DNA of 64,000 bases from JAJDTR01 sp965220415 (GCA_965220415.1 OZ244829.1:6089065-6153064), one strand, 5' to 3'; numbered from the stretch's first letter, positions 53,086 to 63,110 are shown. The notes: generated from the letters alone by a model not told the origin. Program-made: numbers and translations.

Positions 53086-55525
53086 CTGGTGTCCTCAAAG
53101 CGAGATCTTCAAGGGCTTCGGCGACCTCGTCATCCTCGGTCAAATCTCCTTCAAGCGTCTGAGAATCCTTCAAAGCCAATGCCAAAACTTCGGTAATGTC
53201 ATCGACCTTATGAAAACAGATATTGTCGCTAATTTCGTCAGGAATCTCGGGAAGATCTTTGTCATTGTCACCGGGAATAATGATGGTCTTTATTCCATTT
53301 CGGTACGCCGCCAAGACCTTCTCCTTTAAGCCGCCGATGGGGAGCACATGACCGCGCAGCGTAATTTCGCCCGTCATGGCAACGTCCTTGCGAACCTTCT
53401 GACCTGTCAGCACCGACACGATGGCAGTGGCAAGCGTGACGCCCGCGGAGGGACCATCTTTCGGTACAGCGCCTTCGGGAACGTGTATGTGTACGTCATG
53501 TTTCTCGAAGAAATCCGGAGGGATTTTAAACAACTCCGCACGAGAGCGTATATAAGCCACAGCCGTCTGCACGGACTCGCGCATAACCTCTTGCAGTTGG
53601 CCCGTCATTGACAACTTACCCTCTCCCGGCATAGTCGTGGCTTCAACTGGCACAATGTCTCCACCTACCTGCGTCCAGACCATACCGGTGGCAACTCCAA
53701 CTTCATCCTGTTCCTCGGCTTTGGACCGGGTAAACTTGGGGGGACCAAGGTATTCCGTAATGTTCTCGGTATTGACGTGGATCTGCTTGTCCTTGCCATC
53801 TCCTTCATCATGCGCCGCCTCGTCTTTTACAATCTGCTTGGCAACTTTTCGGCAGATACTCGTAATTTCACGTTCAAGATTTCGGACGCCGGCTTCGCGA
53901 GTATACCGCTGGATAATTTCGGAGATAGCCCCATCCGATATGTCTATCGAGCGATCGGCAAGCCCATGCTCCTTGAGTTGTTTGGAAATTAGGAAAAGAT
54001 TGGCAATCTTGTGCTTCTCAAATTCAGTGTATCCGGGCAACTCGATGATTTCCATTCGGTCTTGCAGCGCGGGCGGGATTGTAACGCGCGTGTTCGCGGT
54101 TGTAATAAACATTACCTCGGATAAATCGTATTGCACGTCCAAATAATGATCTCGAAAAGTGTCATTTTGCTCGGGATCAAGAACTTCAAGTAACGCGGAC
54201 GCGGGGTCTCCGCGAAAATCGGAACTCATCTTATCAATTTCATCCAAGAGAAAAAGGGGATTCTTCGATTTGGCGTCTCGGAGCCCCTGAATAATCCGCC
54301 CCGGTAATGCCCCGATATACGTGCGTCGATGGCCGCGGATCTCAGCCTCGTCCCGCACGCCGCCAAGCGACATTCTTACAAAATTTCGCCCTGTGGCCCG
54401 TGCGACAGATTTGCCCAACGAAGTTTTTCCGACACCCGGCGGACCGACTAGACAAAGAATTGGCCCCTTCAACTTTTCGACTAATTTCAATACCGCCAAA
54501 TACTCAAGAATTCGCTCCTTCGGTTTTTCCAGTCCATAGTGATCGTCGTCAAGGATTTTCTCCGCCTCTTCAATGTCGATCTTATTCTCGGTTCGATCTT
54601 GCCACGGCACAGCGAGTAGCCAATCAATATAAGTGCGGATAACACCCGACTCGGCAGACATCGGCGGCATCTGTTGTAGGCGATCGACTTCCTTTAGTGC
54701 CTTTTCTTCGGCTTCCTCCGTCATTCCTGCGGCCTTAATCTGTTCACGGAGTTCATCTATCTCGGCGACATCATCGCCCCTGCCAAGTTCGTTTTGGATG
54801 ACCTTCATCTGTTCCTGGAGATAAAACTCACGATGCGTTTTCTGAACAGATTCGCGGACTTGCGTATTGATTTTGTCCTTTATTGCTACAAGATCCAACT
54901 CTTGAGACAGATATTCAATCACCAGTTGGAGACGTTTGATTGGATTAGTTTCATCCAAAACAGCCTGCCTTTTTTCAGAGTCGACATTTGTGAAGTCTAT
55001 CATCGTATCTGCAAGCAGCCCGGGTTCCTTCTCCTTCTGCGCAACAATCTGTGCATCGGGAGATGTCTGTTTATTGGCTTTCATGTACTTTTCAAAAGTC
55101 GCGAGCGCCTTTTTCATGAGCGACGATGCTTGCTCTGATCGATCCGACTCCTCGTCGATTGTCTTGACCTCCGCTTGCAGAAAGCCGTTTTTTTCAAAGC
55201 AGCGTATAACTATCGCGCGAGTCTTCGCTTCAATGGCTATACGAATGGTTCCGTCGTTCGGATCGTACGATTCAATGATATTTGCTACCGTCCCAACGCG
55301 ATGAAGCTCTTCTGGTCCAGCGTTTTCTACCTCTTTATCTTTTTGATTCACCAACAGTACAATCTGGTTCGTGTCTATGGCATGTTTCGTCGCCAATACT
55401 CCCATAGTACGAGCCGCAATCAGTGGTTGCCGCACTCGAGGGAAAATGACTTTACCGGGCAACGTGATTACGGGTAATGTGGTGTTATGATCGTCCTGAC
55501 GGGTGATAACTGAATCAGGATCCAT
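53045..55525 (-). CDS. lon: Lon ATP-dependent protease
   Basis: The 826-residue protein has the full LonA layout. The substrate-binding N-domain begins LPVITLPGKVIFPRVRQPLI. The AAA+ core has Walker A GPPGVGKTSLGKS and Walker B LFLLDEIDKM. The C-terminal protease has the Ser-Lys dyad: catalytic Ser in KDGPSAGVTLAT and Lys in GLKEKVLAA. It degrades damaged and regulatory proteins. ATG 55525 has AGGAG six bases upstream. It follows clpX by 27 bp on the minus strand and overlaps the S4 gene. Confidence 0.96.
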   Translation of the reverse strand: MDPDSVITRQDDHNTTLPVITLPGKVIFPRVRQPLIAARTMGVLATKHAIDTNQIVLLVNQKDKEVENAGPEELHRVGTVANIIESYDPNDGTIRIAIEAKTRAIVIRCFEKNGFLQAEVKTIDEESDRSEQASSLMKKALATFEKYMKANKQTSPDAQIVAQKEKEPGLLADTMIDFTNVDSEKRQAVLDETNPIKRLQLVIEYLSQELDLVAIKDKINTQVRESVQKTHREFYLQEQMKVIQNELGRGDDVAEIDELREQIKAAGMTEEAEEKALKEVDRLQQMPPMSAESGVIRTYIDWLLAVPWQDRTENKIDIEEAEKILDDDHYGLEKPKERILEYLAVLKLVEKLKGPILCLVGPPGVGKTSLGKSVARATGRNFVRMSLGGVRDEAEIRGHRRTYIGALPGRIIQGLRDAKSKNPLFLLDEIDKMSSDFRGDPASALLEVLDPEQNDTFRDHYLDVQYDLSEVMFITTANTRVTIPPALQDRMEIIELPGYTEFEKHKIANLFLISKQLKEHGLADRSIDISDGAISEIIQRYTREAGVRNLEREITSICRKVAKQIVKDEAAHDEGDGKDKQIHVNTENITEYLGPPKFTRSKAEEQDEVGVATGMVWTQVGGDIVPVEATTMPGEGKLSMTGQLQEVMRESVQTAVAYIRSRAELFKIPPDFFEKHDVHIHVPEGAVPKDGPSAGVTLATAIVSVLTGQKVRKDVAMTGEITLRGHVLPIGGLKEKVLAAYRNGIKTIIIPGDNDKDLPEIPDEISDNICFHKVDDITEVLALALKDSQTLEGDLTEDDEVAEALEDLALRTPDAIGQVPTGEPNR

Positions 55526-55552
55526 GGTAGTCTCCTTTTGGACTAGTTTGAA

Positions 55553-56833
55553 TTAGGCGCTAATTGCTTCTCGATCTTCGTGAACCAAATCAGGCGGCTT
55601 ACTGTTCAACACGCAATCCGCGGTAATTATACACTCTCGCACACCTTCTAATGATGGAATTTCATACATCGAATTTAGCATGATTTTCTCCAGGATTGCT
55701 CTTAATCCTCGCGCTCCAGCCTCTCGTTCAATTACCTCTTCGGCGATTGCGCTCAACGCCTCATCCGTCGCGTGGAATTTAACATCTTCATACGCCAACA
55801 ACTGAGTGTACTGCTTGACAAGTGCATTTTTGGGTTCTGTTAAAATACGAATCAGCGCATCTTCGTCAAGCTCGTGCAACGTGGCAACGACCGGCAATCG
55901 ACCGACAAACTCCGGAATAAACCCGTACCTAATCAAATCCTTGGAAATAACTTGCTCAAGAATCTCGTGCAGTTTCTTTTCGCGCTTGCCTTGGATCGGA
56001 GATCCGAATCCCACGGTCTGCTTCCCAAGCCGCTCCTGAATGATTTTTTCGAGTCCAATGAACGTTCCGCCGCAAATAAATAATATCTTCGTTGTATCGA
56101 CTTCGATGAATTCCTGATGGGGATGTTTGCGGCCGCCTTGTGGCGGGACGCTTGCCATCTTACCCTCAAGGATTTTCAGTAGTGCTTGCTGTACCCCTTC
56201 GCCGGAGACATCCCGAGTAATGGATGGGTTCTCGGATTTGCGGCTGACCTTGTCAATTTCATCAATATAAATGATGCCGGTTTCGGCACGCTTGACATCA
56301 CCGTCCGCCGCTTGAACTAATTTTAGAATGATATTCTCGACATCTTCCCCTACGTACCCGGCTTCAGTTAATGTAGTCGCATCAGTAATTGCAAATGGAA
56401 CATTAAGAATTTTCGCCAGCGTCTGCGCGAGGAGTGTTTTCCCTGTACCGGTTGGACCAATCAGCAGAATGTTGCTCTTGTCTAGTTCAATTTCGGAGTT
56501 CTTTTGGTGTTTTAACCGCTTGTAATGATTATAGACTGCAACCGAAAGATTCTTCTTTGCCTGCTCCTGTCCGATTACGTACTCGTCGAGTTTGGCATTG
56601 ATTTCGACAGGGCTGGCCAACGGTAGTTGATCCGAGAAATTGGAAAAAGAGTCCCTCTTTTCCCGATGGTACTCTTCATATTCCTCGGCGAGGATCTCAT
56701 TACAAACATCTACGCATTCATCGCAGATGCTAACCCCGGAGGATCCGGGCGCCGAGAACAGTTTTCTGCGCACCTCTTCCTTGCTTGTATTGCAGAAGGA
56801 ACACCGAATTTTGTCATCCATGGCGTTTGACAT
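55553..56833 (-). CDS. clpX: ClpX ATPase subunit of ClpXP
   Basis: The start is ATG 56833 (MSNAMDDKIRCSFC), with GAGAG nine bases upstream; a TTG two codons before is less likely. The N-terminal zinc-binding domain has CSFC and CDECVDVC. The AAA+ core has Walker A GPTGTGKTLLAQTLA and Walker B IIYIDEIDKVSRK. The substrate pore loop is GYVGEDV; the RKH-like loop is in the second half. The IGF-type ClpP-contact loop appears as VGFGSPI. It unfolds proteins and feeds ClpP. clpP lies 236 bp upstream, leaving room for a separate promoter. Confidence 0.96.
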   Translation of the reverse strand: MSNAMDDKIRCSFCNTSKEEVRRKLFSAPGSSGVSICDECVDVCNEILAEEYEEYHREKRDSFSNFSDQLPLASPVEINAKLDEYVIGQEQAKKNLSVAVYNHYKRLKHQKNSEIELDKSNILLIGPTGTGKTLLAQTLAKILNVPFAITDATTLTEAGYVGEDVENIILKLVQAADGDVKRAETGIIYIDEIDKVSRKSENPSITRDVSGEGVQQALLKILEGKMASVPPQGGRKHPHQEFIEVDTTKILFICGGTFIGLEKIIQERLGKQTVGFGSPIQGKREKKLHEILEQVISKDLIRYGFIPEFVGRLPVVATLHELDEDALIRILTEPKNALVKQYTQLLAYEDVKFHATDEALSAIAEEVIEREAGARGLRAILEKIMLNSMYEIPSLEGVRECIITADCVLNSKPPDLVHEDREAISA

Positions 56834-57069
56834 AAACAATCTCTCAACTAATACTACATGGTCTACTCGCCAAAAATATATGGCGTGGTTTCAATGGGAC
56901 TCGCTTGATCCTAGGAGGCTTCACAGAAACGGTTTAGTGGGAATATCAATGCTAACTAAACACGAACAATCGACGTAATCCCATAACCTCGTAAAGCACA
57001 GTTCAAGCACTCACAGAAACACCCGTAAGCACTGTCTATTTAGAAGATAAACCATTAAACCAGCCAAGC

Positions 57070-57687
57070 TTAACTAGATTCGGTTTTTTCCTCTGTGACC
57101 GCGCCGCGCTCCGATACAACATGATCAACGATACCGTACTTAAGCGCTTCCTGAGAGGTCATGTAGTAATCACGGTCCGCGTCAGCTTGAATCTTTTCCA
57201 TCGGTTGACCGGTATGAGCTGCTAGAATTGAATACAATTCCTCCCGTATTCGCAGAATTTCCGTGGCGTGGATACTGATGTCGGAAGCCTGACCACTAAT
57301 CCCCGTGGTAATCGGCTGGTGAATCAGAGTTGTTGAGTGAGGTAACGCGTATCGTTTTCCTGCCGTGCCTCCGGCGAGCAAGATTGCACCCATGCTGTAC
57401 GCCTGCCCGAGGCACCACGTTTGCACATCCGGTTTGATATATTGCATCGTGTCATAAATCGCTAATCCAGCCGGAACCGATCCGCCTAACGTGTTTATGT
57501 AGATTACGATGTCTGCGTCAGGGTCTTTACCCTCCAAGAACAAAATCTGAGCCATTACATTGTTGGCGACAGCATCATCAATGGCTGAACCTATCATTAC
57601 AATGCGGTCTTCAAGCAATCGTGAGTAAATGTCGTAAGATCGCTCTCCGCGGCTCGTTTGTTCAACAACAATGGGAACAAGATTCAT
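57070..57687 (-). CDS. clpP: ClpP protease subunit
   Basis: The 205-residue protein has the Ser-His-Asp triad: Ser in CLGQAYSMGAILLA, His in LPHSTTLIHQPI, and Asp in ADRDYYMTSQEA. The N-terminus MNLVPIVVEQTSRGERSYDI is a usual mature-like start, RSYDIYSRLLEDRIV. The Ser neighbourhood is AYSMG where most ClpP have ASMG or AASM, a small variation. It forms the ClpXP chamber. It starts 9 bp after trigger factor. ATG 57687 is the only good start. Confidence 0.94.
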   Translation of the reverse strand: MNLVPIVVEQTSRGERSYDIYSRLLEDRIVMIGSAIDDAVANNVMAQILFLEGKDPDADIVIYINTLGGSVPAGLAIYDTMQYIKPDVQTWCLGQAYSMGAILLAGGTAGKRYALPHSTTLIHQPITTGISGQASDISIHATEILRIREELYSILAAHTGQPMEKIQADADRDYYMTSQEALKYGIVDHVVSERGAVTEEKTESS

Positions 57688-57696
57688 GAGGTCAGT

Positions 57697-59001
57697 CTAA
57701 GAAACTATTAAAGATACCTTTTCAGAGGATCGATCAATCAAGAATCTATAAATCTTCTCGGATCGTATCTGCCCTCTAAACTCTTCCAGCCGATTGCTGG
57801 CTTTAAGCGCACTTGTGTATTTCTGTACGTCCCTGTTCTGTTGCTCGGCAACCCGACGGATTTCCAAATCCAACTCATCATCTGTGACCCGAATATTCTC
57901 ATTCTTGGCGACTTCGTCGAATATCCACGACAGTTTTGTTTGCTTTATCACGTCTTCGCGAAGTTGCGAGGGCAGCGTTTCCATGTCGACCCCCGCTTCT
58001 TCCGGTGTTTGATTGTCCTGTTTCAGTTTCTGTTGAAAATTTTGGATATTCTGTTCTACATACTGATCGACGAGCGAATCCGACAGCTTGATTTCGGTTT
58101 TTTCAATCAACTGTTCTACAACTTCCTCCCTTTGACGTATGTAGCTGAGTGCCTTTTCCTCTTCGACTAAGTTGTTCCAGATTACTCCGAAGAGTTGTCC
58201 ATAATTTTCATATCCCAAATCCTTCGAGAATTCATCGTCTAGCTCCGGGACTTGCTTCTGGGTAATAGCATGTAACGTGACCTTGATCAGTGCATGTTTA
58301 CCCGCGAGAGTCGAAGGTGAAGCTTGAGCATCAAATTCTGTTTCAATCTCTTTCGTATCACCGGGGCGCATTCCCACGATTTCCGACTCGACCTTTTCGT
58401 TTAGGTTGCCTTTACCTAACTCCATGTCAGCATCCTGTTTTGACAAATCCTCTATAAGCTGGTTGTCTACGAAGCAATCTACATCAACTCGCACGCAATC
58501 TCCTACTTGAACCGGTCGTTCCTCGTCGACCGGATGATAAGTTGCATGTTGATCTTGCAACACTCGAACGTACTCGTCAACCTGTTCTCGTGGAATGTCG
58601 GCGGGAGTTTTGTCGACAACCAAATCCTCGTATTTCGGGAGATCAAAACTAGGCTTCACATCAACTGTTGCTTCAAAGACAAGAGGGTTGTCCGCTTTGA
58701 CTCTAATCTGATTCAGTGGAGGGGAAAAGTCAGGATTACTTAGTGGTAGGAGTAGTTCAGATGTCAACGCCTCCTCGTAAGCGGGTAGCACTAGATTGTG
58801 GATGGCTTCCGAGTTGATATGATCGCCAAATCGTGCTCGGATCATACCGAGTGGAACTTTACCCCTTCGAAAACCGGGCATGGAAACCTGCGTTCTTAAT
58901 GCACGATAGTTTCGTTCAAGTTCTTCGTTGACAGCCTCAACAGGGATTTCAATCTTTAAGCGAACGCGACCGTTTTCTAGGCGTTCAAGTTCAACGTTCA
59001 A
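57697..59001 (-). CDS. tig: Trigger factor chaperone
   Basis: The 434-residue protein has the three domains of trigger factor. The ribosome-binding N-domain has PGFRRGKVPLGMIRARFG. The FKBP-like PPIase domain covers about 150-235 (VQVGDCVRVDVDCFVDNQ). The helical C-domain runs to the end. Its start is a TTG at 59001 (TTGAACGTTGAACTTG) with a very good AGGAGGT five bases upstream; no ATG fits. It lies only 35 bp after tRNA-Leu, so it is probably read from the tRNA promoter. clpP follows 9 bp later. Confidence 0.93.
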   Translation of the reverse strand: MNVELERLENGRVRLKIEIPVEAVNEELERNYRALRTQVSMPGFRRGKVPLGMIRARFGDHINSEAIHNLVLPAYEEALTSELLLPLSNPDFSPPLNQIRVKADNPLVFEATVDVKPSFDLPKYEDLVVDKTPADIPREQVDEYVRVLQDQHATYHPVDEERPVQVGDCVRVDVDCFVDNQLIEDLSKQDADMELGKGNLNEKVESEIVGMRPGDTKEIETEFDAQASPSTLAGKHALIKVTLHAITQKQVPELDDEFSKDLGYENYGQLFGVIWNNLVEEEKALSYIRQREEVVEQLIEKTEIKLSDSLVDQYVEQNIQNFQQKLKQDNQTPEEAGVDMETLPSQLREDVIKQTKLSWIFDEVAKNENIRVTDDELDLEIRRVAEQQNRDVQKYTSALKASNRLEEFRGQIRSEKIYRFLIDRSSEKVSLIVS

Positions 59002-59035
59002 GTAGACCTCCTGTTTACGTGCGAATCGGCAATGA

Positions 59036-59120
59036 TGGGCGAGAAGGGACTCGAACCCTCACGAGGAATAACCCCAATAGATCCTAAATCTATCTTGTCT
59101 ACCAATTCCAACACCCGCCC
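59036..59120 (-). tRNA. tRNA-Leu (anticodon UAG)
   Basis: The anticodon loop is TTTAGGA, with stem ATAGA/TCTAT. The long variable arm is typical of Leu tRNA. The acceptor stem GGGCGGG pairs with CTCGCCC (one G-U). CCA is not encoded. Confidence 0.9.
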
Positions 59121-59134
59121 GTAAAGGAATGTAG

Positions 59135-59207
59135 TGCGCCGCGAAGGAATCGAACCTTCAACCGCCTGATTAAGAGTCAGATGCTCTGCCAATTGAGCTA
59201 ACGGCGC
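59135..59207 (-). tRNA. tRNA-Lys (anticodon CUU)
   Basis: The anticodon loop is CTCTTAA with stem TCTGA/TCAGG. The acceptor is GCGCCGT against GCGGCGC (last pair T-G), discriminator A. CCA is not encoded. Confidence 0.9.
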
Positions 59208-59217
59208 ATTGGAAACA

Positions 59218-59291
59218 TGCGTCCGGAGGGACTCGAACCCCCAACTTATAGATCCGAAGTCTATTGCTCTATCCAATTGAACTACGGACGC
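59218..59291 (-). tRNA. tRNA-Arg (anticodon UCG)
   Basis: The anticodon loop is CTTCGGA with stem ATAGA/TCTAT. The T arm GGGGGTTCGAGTCCC is complete. The acceptor is GCGTCCG/CGGACGC. CCA is not encoded. Confidence 0.92.
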
Positions 59292-59424
59292 ATAAGACGG
59301 AAAACTGTTCGCGAAAGAGTATCGAATAGCTCGGACGCATCTCAGTGCCGTTATGTTAGGCGCGTGCCCCAAAAACACTAGCCATCCGGTTCCTTTGCGC
59401 CATTTTCGATATTCTCAAAAGAGA

Positions 59425-59501
59425 TGGGGTGGGTGATGGGATTTGAACCCACGACCACTTGATCCACAGTCAAGCGCTCTACCGCCTGAGCTACACCCAC
59501 C
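59425..59501 (-). tRNA. tRNA-His (anticodon GUG)
   Basis: The anticodon loop is CTGTGGA with stem CTTGA/TCAAG. The extra G(-1) of tRNA-His is present opposite discriminator C73. The CCA end is encoded here, unlike the neighbours. Confidence 0.92.
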
Positions 59502-59515
59502 ATGGGGGAAGGATA

Positions 59516-59589
59516 TACGCCCGGCAGGATTTGAACCCGCGGCCTACTGATTAGAAGTCAGTTGCTCTATCCAACTGAGCTACGGGCGC
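59516..59589 (-). tRNA. tRNA-Arg (anticodon UCU)
   Basis: The anticodon loop is CTTCTAA with stem ACTGA/TCAGT. The acceptor GCGCCCG pairs with CGGGCGU, with a terminal G-U. Discriminator A. It is the second Arg tRNA in the cluster. Confidence 0.9.
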
Positions 59590-59607
59590 GACAGTATTCA
59601 AAATAAG

Positions 59608-59684
<77 letters not shown>

Positions 59685-59712
59685 TCGATACAACCCCAGG
59701 AAAAGCACGCAA

Positions 59713-59741
59713 AATATACCATATTTGAAGGGCACTTGCAA
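59713..59741 (-). promoter_or_regulatory. Promoter of the tRNA-tig transcription unit
   Basis: On the minus strand TTGCAA (59741-59736) and TATATT (59718-59713) are exactly 17 nt apart, about 30 bp before tRNA-Pro. No other promoter of this quality is seen before tig. Confidence 0.7.
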
Positions 59742-59980
59742 GCCAAAAATCCAAAGGGTTTTCTATCCAACCGTCAATGGCATGAGCAGATGTTAATGAA
59801 TCAGGCGTAAATATTGGACAAATGACACGCAGCCAATCGAAATCATGTACACCGGCTGGTTGTACAAAAAACGAGGGATTGCGGCGTAAAGTCGATGCCA
59901 GGTTGAAATTGCATGCTTGGCGATTGTCTGCTAAAATAAATGGTGTGAACCTAGACCGACTTCAACCGGATTACTGAGCT

Positions 59981-60859
59981 ATGACACTTTTGAGCGTTGA
60001 ATTTCGCAGGCAGATTGATCGGTTACATCTTCACTCTCGGAGTGTTTTTCGAGGTAAATTCAAAGGAGAACGACGTAGCACCAACAAAGGCACCGGTGTC
60101 GAATTTGCCGATTACCGTGTCTATGAACTGGGTAATGACTTGCACCATGTTGACTGGAACGTATACGCTCGATTGGATCGGCTTTTTATCAAACTGTTCC
60201 GGGCAGAAGAGGACCTGCCCGTGAGTATCTTGTTGGACAATAGCAAGTCAATGGACTTTGGCGAGCCGACCAAATTCTCGCAGGCAAAGCAGCTTGCTGC
60301 CGCCTTGGGTTACATCGGTTTAGCGGGATTGGATCGAGTTGCTATCCATGTTTTCTCGAATCGCGCGCGCCCGGTAGTTCCCCCAACTTATGGAAAAGCC
60401 CAATTCCTCAGGATGTCGAGGGCGCTTGAAGCCGTTAATGTTGGAGGACAAACAGATATGGCGACATGCCTGAAGTACCTAATCACACATTCGCGCCAAG
60501 CCGGAGCAGCCGTAATTATTTCCGACTTTCTTGACATTAACAGCTACACATCAAGTCTTAAACAGCTTCTAGCTCGCAAGTTCGATTTGACACTAATTCA
60601 AATTCTGGCAGATGCCGAGATAAATCCGCAACTCTTGGGTGAATGGCGATTGGAAGACTCTGAGACCGGGACCGCTAAAGAAATCACGATTGATGAGGGG
60701 ACACACACCGACTACAAAAGGCGACTTGATTCGTACTGCAGCGAGTTGCGACAATTTTGTGTGAATCGTGGAGCGAATTATGTGCGTATTACCAATCAGA
60801 CACCAATCGAGCAAGTGGTGCTTAGGGATTTGCAAGAAATCGGGTTCGTTCAGCGATAA
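59981..60859 (+). CDS. DUF58 (VWA-like) protein
   Basis: The 292-residue protein has the DUF58 opening GTGVEFADYRVYELGNDLHH, then VDWNVYARLDRLFIKLF, and a MIDAS-like metal motif LLDNSKSMDFG. These proteins usually work next to a MoxR AAA+ ATPase and other VWA membrane proteins. None is seen in this window, so it may stand alone. It has no membrane segment. It starts at ATG 59981. The gap before it (59742-59980) has no gene. Confidence 0.88.
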   Translation: MTLLSVEFRRQIDRLHLHSRSVFRGKFKGERRSTNKGTGVEFADYRVYELGNDLHHVDWNVYARLDRLFIKLFRAEEDLPVSILLDNSKSMDFGEPTKFSQAKQLAAALGYIGLAGLDRVAIHVFSNRARPVVPPTYGKAQFLRMSRALEAVNVGGQTDMATCLKYLITHSRQAGAAVIISDFLDINSYTSSLKQLLARKFDLTLIQILADAEINPQLLGEWRLEDSETGTAKEITIDEGTHTDYKRRLDSYCSELRQFCVNRGANYVRITNQTPIEQVVLRDLQEIGFVQR

Positions 60860-61306
60860 ACGGCTAAGCCGCGCTAGCGGAGTGGAATTGCATTCGTACC
60901 TATTTGAACACCTCTAGTTGGAATCCACATCATGGTGGTAATTCCATTTCATTTGAATAACGTTGTATATGGTGTGTTTCAGGCATGCTATTTTAAAGAG
61001 ACCGATACCAGAAATCACCCTATACGTCAACCTCGGTAGACGGGGATCAAGCGAGCGGATAGCGAGTGCGATAGAGATCCCCTTGCCCGGCATTGAAAAG
61101 ACTTGATTGACGCCAATAATGCACTTGCGAATCTAGGAAAATGGTATAACTACGTGTAACGCCGACATGCCAGTTATTGGCGAGAGGGCATAGTTATTGC
61201 ACTCTCCTTGTACTGATGCCTCTCCGAAGTAGTAATCTCTATCAAAATCAGTCAAGCCGCGGTTCGGTAAATGAAATCTAAATAACCACGATTTGGGGTA
61301 GAAATA
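60860..61306. repeat. Intergenic region with repeat copies
   Basis: No gene is supported. At 61045-61090 is GGGGATCAAGCGAGCGGATA followed by GCGAGTGCGATAGAGATCCC, a good copy of the dispersed family. At 61072-61127 is the block also seen at 28138-28192. Confidence 0.6.
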
Positions 61307-62326
61307 ATGTCCTTCAGAGTATCACCAACAGCACCTCAAGAACATCAAGCGCCAAGGAACATGACGGATTTGGAAATTGAAGGTTTATTGAGCAAGCGAA
61401 TCGCTGTCTTACAAGGTGGAAAGTCCGGCGAAAGAGAAGTATCATTGCGGTCTGGGGCTCGCGTAATCTCGGCACTTAGAAACCTCGGCGCAAATCCAAT
61501 CGTAATTGATCCGATCTCCGATGACTGGATTGACAAAATTCGATCACAAGCCGTTGAGATTGCGTTCCTTGCGCTGCACGGAAAAGGGTGTGAAGACGGT
61601 ACGATTCAGGGAGTTTTGGATGCCTTTGAAATTGCGTATACCGGTTCAGGAGTGCTCGCCAGCGCTCTCGCCATGAACAAGATTATGACGAAGCGTGTGT
61701 TGTCCACGACCAATGTTCCGACGCCAGGCTATCTTTCTGTGGACCCGGAAGCCGATCTGCCGAAGCAATGCGACGAAGCGGTTGACCGATTTGGCTTACC
61801 GCTCGTGGTTAAACCGACCTCGGAAGGCTCAAGCATCGGTGTATCAATTGTTAAAGAAGTCCCGGAATTGAGACGAATCGCCCACAAAACCCAGTTCGAG
61901 TTTGGAGACATATTTTTCGAACAATATATTAAAGGCCAAGAAATTACGGTTGGGTTGTTGGGAATGAAAGAAAATCTTCGCGCCCTATCAGTGCTTGAAT
62001 TGGTGCCCAAGCGTGAGTTCTACGATTACGAAGCAAAATACACCGAGGGGATGACAGAATTCATTCTCCCAGCCAGACTGTCGCACCGTCTAACCAAGCG
62101 CGTACAAGAGATTGCCGTCAATACGCACAGGGCAATCGGTTGTTGGGGCGCGTCGAGAGTGGACATGTTGGTTGATACGGATGGCTCTCCGTACGTAATG
62201 GAACTGAACACGCTTCCCGGTCTAACAGAGTTGAGCGATCTTCCGGCGCAAGCAGAGGCGGACGGCATCTCTTACGAAGAGCTAGTCTTCGAGATTTTGG
62301 TAAGCGCGGTGAAACGCGACACCTAA
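61307..62326 (+). CDS. ddl: D-alanine-D-alanine ligase
   Basis: The 339-residue protein is an ATP-grasp ligase of the Ddl family. The N-domain has LQGGKSGEREVSLRSG, like the GGxSxEREVSL motif, and FLALHGKGCEDGTIQGVLD. The ATP site is KPTSEGSSIGVSIV. The C-terminal active loop is MELNTLPGLTELSDLP. It joins two D-Ala for peptidoglycan. The start may be ATG 61307 or ATG 61361 (MTDLEIEGLL, AAGGA two bases upstream); the first 18 residues are not conserved in type. Single gene. Confidence 0.94.
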   Translation: MSFRVSPTAPQEHQAPRNMTDLEIEGLLSKRIAVLQGGKSGEREVSLRSGARVISALRNLGANPIVIDPISDDWIDKIRSQAVEIAFLALHGKGCEDGTIQGVLDAFEIAYTGSGVLASALAMNKIMTKRVLSTTNVPTPGYLSVDPEADLPKQCDEAVDRFGLPLVVKPTSEGSSIGVSIVKEVPELRRIAHKTQFEFGDIFFEQYIKGQEITVGLLGMKENLRALSVLELVPKREFYDYEAKYTEGMTEFILPARLSHRLTKRVQEIAVNTHRAIGCWGASRVDMLVDTDGSPYVMELNTLPGLTELSDLPAQAEADGISYEELVFEILVSAVKRDT

Positions 62327-62339
62327 TACCAACTCGCTT

Positions 62340-62375
62340 GGGTAACAGTACATATGTAGGGTGGGCACTGCCCAC
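62340..62375. repeat. Palindromic REP-like element
   Basis: TGTAGGGTGGGCACTGCCCA followed by CC at 62355-62376 is a relative of the palindrome at 48540-48566. It lies just past the ddl stop and may act as a terminator. Confidence 0.55.
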
Positions 62376-62564
62376 CATCTCTTTGTGGTGCGATTCGCAG
62401 CCGTGGCCTTCTACGCTCATCTCCCAGAGTGTATTAACTGTTGAATTCTCAACAAATCAAAAATCCCGACCGATAGAGATTTCGTGAATCACGGTTCAGA
62501 CAATGTCAACTACCGCCCACCCTACACTTAACCATATATTCTCTGAAAATAAACCACTAGCGCA

Positions 62565-63110
62565 ATGGAAAAACGGGTAAATCAAACAACTATCAAGCTT
62601 ATCCAAGGGGACATCACCAGAGAAAACGTCGACGCTATCACAAACGCCGCCAACGAAAAACTTGCGGGAGGCGGAGGGGTCGATGGCGCAATCCACCGTG
62701 CCGGCGGTCCAAAGATCATGGCGGAGTGCGACGAGATTCGTGCTCGACAAGGCGGATGCCCCACGGGACAGGCAGTTATTACAACGGGAGGAAATCTCCC
62801 TGCACGGCATGTCATCCACACCGTGGGACCGATTTGGCGTGGCGGAAATTCAAATGAACCCGCATTGCTCGCGAGCTGCTACCGTGAAAGTTTAGATTTG
62901 GCGCTTCGGAACGCTGTCGGTACAATCGCCTTTCCCTCCATAAGCACTGGAGTCTACGGCTACCCAACTCCTAAAGCCGCCGCCGTTGCACTGAACACGG
63001 TGAAAGAGTTTGTGAGCGCACATCAGGGCATAAAGGAAGTTCGATTCGTTCTTTTTGATGACGCCACATATCAATGCTTCAAGGATGCCCTCTCCAGCTT
63101 GGACACATAG
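62565..63110 (+). CDS. Macrodomain O-acetyl-ADP-ribose deacetylase
   Basis: The 181-residue protein is one macrodomain of the YmdB type: IKLIQGDITRENVDAITNAA, NEKLAGGGGVDGAIHRAGG (ADP-ribose loop), and FPSISTGVYGYPTPKAAAVA. It hydrolyses O-acetyl-ADP-ribose or removes ADP-ribose from proteins. ATG 62565 is the natural start. A truncated MFS gene follows after 27 bp on the same strand. Confidence 0.93.
   Translation: MEKRVNQTTIKLIQGDITRENVDAITNAANEKLAGGGGVDGAIHRAGGPKIMAECDEIRARQGGCPTGQAVITTGGNLPARHVIHTVGPIWRGGNSNEPALLASCYRESLDLALRNAVGTIAFPSISTGVYGYPTPKAAAVALNTVKEFVSAHQGIKEVRFVLFDDATYQCFKDALSSLDT

Noticed and set aside
55526..57069. Riboswitch or heat-shock operator (CIRCE-like) before clpX or clpP
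   Set aside because: No CIRCE inverted repeat or riboswitch core was recognised in the gaps.
59742..59980. Selenocysteine tRNA near the tRNA cluster
   Set aside because: No 90-100 nt tRNA with a UCA anticodon and long extra arm is visible; the six tRNAs read as Pro, Arg, His, Arg, Lys and Leu.
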